Assembly (NCBI GenBank): GCA_024349245.1 | Contig: JALDNG010000004.1 | Span: 674,001-738,000 of the forward strand | Direction of reading: 5' to 3' | From: Neodontobutis hainanensis | Taxonomy: Eukaryota; Chordata; Actinopteri; Gobiiformes; Odontobutidae | Length of the DNA stretch: 64,000 bases | Shown: piece after piece, positions 55,801 through 64,000 of the stretch | How positions within the stretch are numbered: position 1 is the stretch's first letter | Layout of the letters: each line of letters starts with the position of its first letter | Translations under genes and position numbers: made by a program | Notes under the pieces: generated by a model | Seen by the model: the letters and a program-made list of their open reading frames with translations, nothing else | Databases searched by the model: none | Told to the model about the DNA's origin: nothing

Positions 55801-58552
55801 TTTTAAATCAGGATTATTAGATATTAACACAATTTATCTGTCATGGAATTATACATTTGTCCTGAAGTAGCCATTTGGTCTTAAGTTTTAGATAATTTGT
55901 AATCTTATGGTCTGTTTTAGCTACAGTCATAGTGACACAAAAAATGAATATGTACATACTAGATAACTTTTGTATCAGGTGTAGGTCCCATATAATGCAC
56001 CACCTCATCACAAACAGCAGGGGGCCACACTGATTACACCGTCTGTGTAAATCAGGATGCATTCATGAGAAACAGGAAGCCTCATGCTGAGCGAGAGACG
56101 ACAGACTTCAGGTGACTCGTGTACTATCAGCGCTTTAACAGTCAGGACCTTCACCTCCACATCCACCCACTGGGACCAGGACGACCCAACGAGACCATAA
56201 GCACCTACCCATCCCTCCGAGCCAGTGATCCACATCAGACAGCATCATCCTGGGGTAGAGGCAGCAGTTGATTTACCAGGCTGTTGTAGATCTAATGAAT
56301 AATTAATGCATTAGTACATTCACCGGGGAAGGCATGGGACTGACGAAGGGTCAGGAAGAGACAACAGACAATCTTAATACCACTGTTTTCTAAAATCTGG
56401 CTTCTGCCATTCTGTTGATATAAAACATAAATGTGATCACATTCCTCCACATCCACAACTTCATCATAAAGACAAATTATAGTCAAGATATATAAAATAC
56501 TGTAATAAAAATGTGTCTAAAGTGACTCAAAACTTTCCTGGAAAAGCTCTCTGGTTTATTTTAAGTTTAAAGGGTTTCTTCTGCTGTATTAGAAGTCATG
56601 GTTGAAGTTTCATCTAGTGCCTTTGCTGTTGCTTATTTGCTTTGCCCCACTTGTGTGAAGACCTTGAGCATATTACACGTCACCCCTCTGTCTTACAGAA
56701 TGCCAGGATGCTCGATTAAAAACTCACTGTGACTCGACCTTTTTCCTGTCTTGCTTTGTTTATCACAGAAATGCGCTTAATAAAAGTTGTTTCCTAAGTC
56801 CTGTTTTAAAGGTAGGGGATAAACTATACAAAGAATGGAGTTAGGGAGAGTTTTTTTACTAATATTACCCTCTATATTTTGTCCCACACAGCATCCTGAG
56901 CTTCAGCAGCAGAGTCTAATAGCTCTCAAATAGCTCTGGTGTGTTCGTGTGGAGGCTGTGCTTTGTCCAGGTGGAGCGACCTGTGGTGCAGCTGATGACA
57001 AACATGCCCCCCTCTCGTCTGGAAATGACGATCATTTTGCCCCTGGAGAGCTTTGAGGGAGACCCCACAGCTCCCAAAAGCGGACTGTAGGCCACATAGT
57101 CCCCAAAGAAAAATAATATGTCTTTCTAATAGCTTTCTGTTCATTTCCAAACGGTCCAGTTTATGTGGTAAAGAATTTTGGAGCATTTATCTGAGTAACT
57201 GTGTTGTAGAGCCTGAAGGTTACACTGTGCTGAAACTCAAATGCTATCCGTTGATCAAAATCAGAAGCGTAAGTATAGCAATCAGGGTTTGACATTCACA
57301 CCTGCCAGCGCGGCAAATGCAGGTGCATTTCAGCTTTGGCAGGTTATCACTTCAACTACCCACTGTGGCTGGATTTTTCACCTGTAAACCTTTGCCATAA
57401 AAGAATACTCTTGAATGTCTTTCTTCTAAAAGCTCCTGTTGCCTTTTGAACCTGACTTGGTTAAAGCCAGACGCAAACAAGACACGTTTTCTTTCGACAT
57501 AAGGTTATGACGCTATTCACGGATCTTGTAATACACACTTAATGCCTTATTTAAATACTTTCCATCCTAGTTGTTGAACTGTGGAACGGTAACTAGCACA
57601 AATAGACTTTGAGGTCATGTCATAAAATCACCTGTGTCCAAGCCTTTCCTGAGATAAACTTTAGAAAATATAGAAAATATAAAAGCACCAATGTTTTTGC
57701 ACCAAGTGGATCTGTTCCTTAAGGTATGATTTAAATTTTAACACTAATCATTTAAAATCTTACAAACATATAATCATACAAACCAGATACACATTTCAAA
57801 GTGTTTAGCACTTTTTTCCAAACTACACTAGCCCCAGTGGCCTGTTATGTGAATAAAGGCAGTATCCAAAAATATGAGCATAATGACACATGTCATTTTT
57901 ATTTCCCAATCTAAACCTTCCATTTTTAAATCATATTTTTTACTTTAAAAGCCAATCATCTGACACAATGTGCAAAAGAAAATGATACCCACTGTAAGAG
58001 CATGATCAGAGCAGCTATTGTCCAACTATTAGCACCGAGAGCGTATAGAGATCCATGTATCACAGTCCACAATGGGCTCCGTGAGTTGTGTAACAGGGGA
58101 TTATATTGATCCATGAGGCCTAGAGCTAACGCTGCATTAACGGCTGGTCCTCTCTGATAAAAGGCACAGAAATAATGGTGTTTCAGAGAACTTTGTGGCT
58201 CTGTGACAGATGAATGAGAGTCTCAATGGTTGCTATCTGTCTTCACTAACATCTCTGCTATTAAAGTCACATCAGTTAGAGCACATCCTCCCTTTTTAAT
58301 GTCGTCTATTTCTGTCACAAATAGGAGACAAATTGTTAAACTGTGTAACTAACTTTTTATTTTTTAAATGTTTAAAGAGGATTTATCATTACCTTGGTTT
58401 GTTTATAAAAAAGGCACAAACTACACTTTCAACATTTTAAAACATTACACAATATTAGCTTTCTATACTATAAAATATAATATCTTTTGCCCCAATTAGC
58501 TGGCACACAGGTATATCTAATACCCCACCAAATTTTTTATTTTATAGAAATA

Positions 58553-58557
<5 letters not shown>
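49827..58557. other. Intergenic; no gene supported
   Basis: No gene with splice or domain support. 50330-51110 is a long unique GC-balanced stretch with conserved-element appearance; 55080-55360 and 57990-58310 are similar. A poly-C run of 13 lies at 55378-55390. All remaining ORFs are short and unsupported. Confidence 0.45.

Positions 58558-58631
<74 letters not shown>
58558..58631 (+). repeat. (TA)n microsatellite
   Basis: About 37 TA dinucleotides without interruption. Confidence 0.97.
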
Positions 58632-58634
<3 letters not shown>

Positions 58635-60094
58635 TTTAAACATTTTAAACACAACAAAAAATAGATTTCTATATGAAATAATATAAATAATAATGTCCAA
58701 AAGTGAGTGGTTTGAAGTGTGATGTTATATAATCCCGCCCACACTTACAATTTATAATCATTAAATAAAATAATAACAAAAAAACTTTCACCAATGTCTC
58801 TACAGGAATACAAAGAACCATTACTATCAATAATTAATAATAAATAATAAATTTAATAACAACAAATGGCGTTGGGACACACCATTTCAAACTGTTTGTC
58901 TGTTTGTCAGAAGCACCAACAAAACCAAATGAACTTTGGCTGCAATAACATAAACACATGACCAATCAGAGAAAAGAGGCATTGCCGAAAGCTTCCCGAT
59001 CTAGAGCAAATATTATTACTAATCATAATGCTTTCTCAGGGTTTTCCTGAGTGGAAACTGCTCTAAAAATAACACTTTTATTTTGTGATTGGATATGGCT
59101 GGCCAGGCCATCTGACTATATTCTCTGCTTTTCAACACATTGTCTTTCCAAGTCCCTCTGAATTAACTTTGCACATAACTTTGTTAAAGTCATATTTTTG
59201 AGACACGCTGAGACTTTGACATTAGCCAATAAATTAGTTCAGCTTAATGTGATGTCTCTATAAGCATTAATAATAATAAAAAAAAGCTGATAATTGGATT
59301 TATTTTCAGTATTAGGTAAGTACTTCTGTAGCTTTTATTCAAGATGATACAAACATAAATATAGTTCAGTTGGCCTCTAAGCGTTCCTCCAGCTGTTAGC
59401 CTGTTAGCTCACTGAAGTCTATTTTTACTCCAGTGTGGGGTTAAATGGCAGCTTATTACATGCATCAAACCTTTATTTGAAGTCTTGAGTAGTAAAGTGC
59501 TAGAGGACATTAATCAAGAGGAACAAGCTGCCTCTCACACGAGCCTCGAGTGCAGAGTGGATGTGGCAGCTCGCTTCACCTGGATGTCTGTCACCGTTTG
59601 TCCTCTGGAGGCCTACGCGCCCCGACTACATCTAAACAGGATATATTTAGTCGAAAGTGCTGTGCATCCACAGCCAGTTAATTACATCCTTCAAGGAGGC
59701 AAGTGCCTGCTCAAAGCTGCTATTTCGAGGATTACACCGGGGAGAAAATTGACAAGCAATAAAATGAAAATTAGATGCTGTTATTGTGAATTTAAGGTTG
59801 GCTTACAGGCAGCACCTCGCCTTTTGAGTTTCACTAGTGTATCCTGGGGCAGCACAGATGCACCGAGGAAAACTGGATCATAACATCAATATGAAAATTC
59901 TCTTTAATTGTTTCTCGTGACAGGATTAATTTTCACTCAAATCAGGTAAATGGAAAATCACTGCCAAAGATGCTCGGAGTAAACACAGAAAAACACGTAC
60001 TTGACTGACTGTTAAAAGATAAAAGGGAAGAGGAATATATATACCATATAGCTTGGATTGGAAAATAATGTTGCTTTGTTTTGTAAAACTGGAT
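58632..60094. other. Intergenic; candidate conserved non-coding stretch 59380-59880
   Basis: 59380-59880 is unique, GC-balanced sequence with homeodomain-like words (e.g. AGTTAATTACATCC near 59678). A 132-codon ORF (59485-59883) runs through it but begins in no splice context and shows no domain, so I treat it as chance. Confidence 0.4.
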
Positions 60095-60195
60095 CAGTGG
60101 TAGAGTGGTCGTCCTATAACCGGAAGGTTGGCGGTTTGAATCCTGCTCTCTCCAGTTTACAGTATTGTTGTGTCCTTGGGCAAGACACTTTTTTA
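60095..60195 (+). mobile_element. tRNA-derived SINE, truncated at both ends
   Basis: GTGGTAGAGTGGTCGTCC head, B-box-like GGTTTGAATCCT, then TTGTGTCCTTGGGCAAGACA; ends in a T-rich run without the tail. Confidence 0.8.
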
Positions 60196-63100
60196 TCTTA
60201 TAATTTTTATAAAATGTGACACGTTCTGGGCATGATTCTACTAAATCTGGCTGGCAAAACTTTCTTTTCTCTTTATTGTTTTTTTTAATTGTCCCAGGGG
60301 CTCACCTTTTTCCTGTCTCACATGCTTAAGATTTCCTCCAAAAAACATTTAGGGCTTGTGAAAGACGGGTCCTGAGGCTTTATATTTTAAGATTGTAGGA
60401 ACCAAAACAATGTACTAGGGTACTAGTACTATGTAACAATGTTAGGGCATATCTGTTAAGTTTTCACGGAAACATGTTTTTCTTCTTTACTTGATTAATT
60501 CACTTCAGTCAGAACACCCTGTAAGAGAATGTGGCCTTTCTCAGTTTTTCTTTACTTGTTGTTCATCTTGGGCAGATGTCACTCAGACATCGATTGCAAA
60601 GCTCAGGTCCAACTTCAGGTTCTATAAAGTGAGTGCCGTCCTTTTAAATATGGCATCACATGTGCACAGACTAGTATTACGTTTTATAAACTCTGTCATA
60701 ATAAAGCATACCCACACTTGACTGTTCAACTGTCTCTGGGCTTGTATTTGGTGGTAATAACCTTCTTCTGCCTGATATCCAAGATGTTTCTCGTGGGACT
60801 CTTCTCAGCTCTAAAGAACAGTTCAAATATTCTCTAAAATGTTGTGAATGGTTCAGTTGTAACGTACCTTTACGGTCAAGTACTAATATAACCTGTTCTT
60901 GATTTGAAAATATAATGTGTCATTTAATCAGAAAACATCCCCCGTTAGATGAACATGTTTGTGAACTGCAGCATTGTCCCGACAGTGACAATAGAAATCC
61001 CTGAGTTCGTGTTGAATAAAGTCCTTTCATAGCAGCAGCCTCGGTGAGTATCGACCCAGTACCTGCCTGTGCCACAGTGACTTCCCCAGTCTCTAGTGTT
61101 TCCATTAGTGAGACACATCACATAACAGCATTGATCAGACGGGTCGCTGTTCCCAAACCTCTGTCGAATGCCTTCAGTTTGACCCACCGCTCTGGAGTTT
61201 GTTCTCAGAAAATGAGCTCTGCTTCTGTAGATTCACTCAACACATAAACGGGATATGTTCTGTGTGACTTGACCTAACACTGAAACTTATATTTAGGGAA
61301 CTACAGTATATCCTTATCCACCGTATAAGAAACTTAAATACCCAGATAAAGTCCTGTCCGTTCTCAGGATGTATCATATTATAGATCCTGCTGAAGCTGT
61401 CTCACAGTGAAATGATGCAGTGTTTAAAAGACTTTTGTACGGAGCTTCATGACATAGGCTATATTTTTCTAATCATTTCAATGTTTTTAAAATGACTCTT
61501 GGCTCTATTTGATAATGTGCCCATGTTCCCAAGGGTTGATTTGTTTAGACCCTTTCAGGCGTGATGTAATTAAAATCTGCATACTTGTTTTGACAAAAAT
61601 ACCGGACTTTCCCATTCATTTTAATGAGTTAGCAAACTAAAACCACTAAATAAAAAGGTTTCTAGAAAACAGACTGACTGGTTGATTTTTATAAAGTTGG
61701 TGAGAAAGGAGCGCAATGCAGTAGTACAAAAACCAAAGGATACATTGAAGTGTATTATTTAGCACAATAGCTACAATGCTTAGCGTGTTACCATAGCTTA
61801 CCCATCACTCCAATACAATTTAACAGCTAATTGCCCTGTCAAAACGTATACTTCTTGTTCATGCACAATTTGGAATGTTTGGTGGCTAAAGCTAATTCTG
61901 CCACTGAAAATGGTAAATCACACAGGGTTCAGAAGTTTGGTCAACCTATGCAGATTGTGGACCAGAGAAAGAGATATAGAAGTTAAGAGCAGAGGTGATA
62001 GTCTAGGAAAGCCTTTGTCCTGTTGCTTTGATCTGACAGCTTGTTAACACCGGGCTACACCTGCTTCTGTATGCTGCCGACTACTCGCTGCCTCTTTGCT
62101 CTGGTTCGTCTTTAATAAGGTGCCGTCATTTCTCGTGACTCTGGGGAAAGTTCTGCTCTAACTCCTTGTGCAGTGACTGCCATAGACTTTAGTTTTATTG
62201 GTTTACTGTTAAAAAATATATGTTTTTATTGATTTTCATATTGTTTTCCATATGAGACATAGTATAGAACAAGATGTGCTGTGATTATAAGATGAGGCCA
62301 AGATCTTTAAAATGTGGTCCTGAAGCTTGAGTTGGAAAACAGCTGATTAAAAAAAAGACCTTACTTTCATGTATGGGGTTACATTTATGCCAAAAATCTG
62401 TTAACATGCACTGTCTATGTCCACTGACCAGATGGCCGTCATTCACTATAAACTCTTATTTTGTTTTGCTGTTTCACTTTCTGGCTTGTGCTGAACTACC
62501 TGCTGTGTTAAAATGTCACCTTGCTTTTACAGTATTTTGCTTTAAATATAACAGTAAATCATGGATCAAACTGAAAAACAACAATATCCACTACAGAAAG
62601 TAAGACAACCAGACAACCTTAAGTTATTCTCACATGAACAGATGTCTTAAAAAATGACCAGGGTAAGTTTACAGTTTTCTGGCACAAATGAAACCCCATA
62701 TTCAAGTACACTCTCACACTTTTTAGCTCCACACATTTACCAACAGAGTATGGCTGCTTCATAAAATGCTTTGCCAAGACAATACAAAAGGCAAGACGAG
62801 ATCCAGATGCCAAAAATAATCCCAACATCAAGACACTAGTTTTAGCTGAACACTTTAAATTCCACAGTTAAAAAAAATACTAGATAAAAACTATATCAAA
62901 GCTGTACTTTAAACACAGGACTGTCAAATTCCATTTATTTCATCATTGACACACTCTGTAGAGGTATCTAGAGTCTATCACAACCTCCCTGTCATCATGG
63001 GCCATTTAAAGCATGCTGTTCTTATTATATCCCTTCTCACCAAACCTGGATTTTGTGGTAAAAGTTTTTTGTGGAAAAGGTGGCTCATTCACTGAGAACA

Positions 63101-63399
63101 GGAGGAAATACAGATGTGTCGTGTGTTGAGTGAGAGGAATGGGAACGCAGCTAAAGATAGACCATTGAAAGGTAATTAGCTGTGAGTGATGCCACTTATT
63201 TACTCCAAATTACCAAGTTTAGACATAGATCTTTTAATATGGGGTTGAATTCTTGAACAGGAAGTGCACATAGCTGATGGGTGGTTTATTTATTCCAATT
63301 GAAAATAAACTACGGGAGATGTATAAAACAAAACTTTTTTTTTTATTGTTCTGTTGTCGTCTTTTTTCTTCGGCTGATGTAGGGATGGGTCTATTAAAC
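60196..63399. other. Intergenic; no gene supported
   Basis: No supported gene. 60920-61200 has two overlapping minus-strand ORFs (61 and 80 codons, Cys-rich) without a recognisable domain or flanking splice pattern. Confidence 0.45.
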
Positions 63400-63622
63400 A
63401 GGGGCGCAGTGGCTCAGTGGTTGAGTGGTCGTCCTTCAACCGGAAGGTTGGTGGTTCGATTCCTGGTCTCCCCACAGTTCATACTGTCGTTGTGTCCTTG
63501 GGCAAGACACTTAACCCACCTTGCCTCCAGGTGTTCCAGCTGTAACACTGGTAGGTGAATGGAAGATTAATGTAAAAGCACCTTCTAGGTGGAAAAGCGC
63601 TATATAAAACCAATGCCATTTG
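63400..63622 (+). mobile_element. tRNA-derived SINE, full-length, tail type B
   Basis: Head GCGCAGTGGCTCAGTGGTTG, B box GGTTCGATTCC, body TGTCCTTGGGCAAGACACTT, but the 3' tail is different from the other full copies: AAAGCACCTTCTAGGTGGAA then AAGCGCTATATAAAACCAAT. The best-preserved copy in the window. Confidence 0.92.
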
Positions 63623-64000
63623 CCAACTTAGTTGTTTTTGCACAGTTTTCAGTTGAAGCAGGAAATGGATAAAGATAATAGTTAATAATTGTCTTGATGA
63701 GGGGTCAATTGTGGCTTGAACCCTAGTCCTCCATGTGTTAGTTTATGCTAAAGTCTAAAAAGACTCTAGCATGATTCCCAGACTGTTTTTATTTCTATGA
63801 CTGAAAATACTTGCATTACTGGGTAAATTAGTGACTCTCAGGGCCCATTTATGCAACACCAAAACCCAGGCGCAGGCATGTAGACTAATCAGAATGACCT
63901 GCTTTTACAAGGATACGCTCAGCTGTTAAATATGTCTACCAATGCCGCTAACACCTCAGACTCACATAATACTCATAATGGATAATCAGATAATAATTCT
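63623..64000. other. Intergenic, AT-rich, to window end
   Basis: Nothing recognised. Confidence 0.55.

Noticed and set aside
59485..59883. 132-codon plus-strand ORF as a gene
   Set aside because: No domain, no splice-site arrangement, and the sequence looks more like a non-coding element.
60920..61187. Cys-rich minus-strand ORFs as a small secreted protein
   Set aside because: Two overlapping frames look equally open, no signal peptide is evident, and there is no splice support.

Overview
The window is genomic DNA of a ray-finned (teleost) fish. The evidence is vertebrate-type GT/AG exon structure, a HACE1 orthologue with fish-like substitutions, tRNA-derived SINEs with typical teleost 3' tails, and many minisatellites and AT microsatellites. 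I see no bacterial, plasmid or CRISPR features.

Region 1 (1-15723, + strand) holds the 3' two thirds of hace1, the HECT-type E3 ubiquitin ligase. Fifteen phase-consistent exons encode the last 633 residues, including the whole HECT domain and the catalytic Cys; the N-terminal ankyrin repeats lie upstream of the window. Introns carry an 11-bp minisatellite (about 740 bp), two SINEs, a degraded interspersed repeat and some conserved-looking non-coding stretches. A probable long 3'UTR runs to about 18085.

Region 2 (about 18086-40820) looks like a gene desert with no convincing protein-coding gene. It contains a 2-kb terminal-inverted-repeat element with internal tandem units (19628-21622), a 39-bp minisatellite open in several reading frames (21759-22258), SINE and repeat relics, and several stretches that read like conserved regulatory DNA (best: 30480-30830).

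Region 3 (about 40824-48565, + strand) is the most interesting part. A compact promoter with a duplicated 75-bp unit (each copy with an ISRE-like site, one a perfect match) and a TATA box leads into a Met-only first exon. Next come two exons encoding an apolipoprotein-L-like protein, three short exons, and a last exon encoding a complete endonuclease/exonuclease/phosphatase (EEP) domain of LINE-retrotransposon type, with the expected catalytic residues present and no reverse transcriptase. All seven exons join in frame to a predicted 651-aa APOL-like/LINE-endonuclease fusion. Intron 3 holds 101 head-to-tail copies of a 19-bp repeat, and intron 6 holds a long inverted repeat. The promoter suggests an interferon-inducible, possibly host-defence, gene built in part from a domesticated retrotransposon nuclease. 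The fusion is inferred from splice signals and reading frame, not from transcripts.

Region 4 (about 48566-64000) is again gene-poor, with three more SINE copies, a (TA)n tract and candidate conserved non-coding elements.
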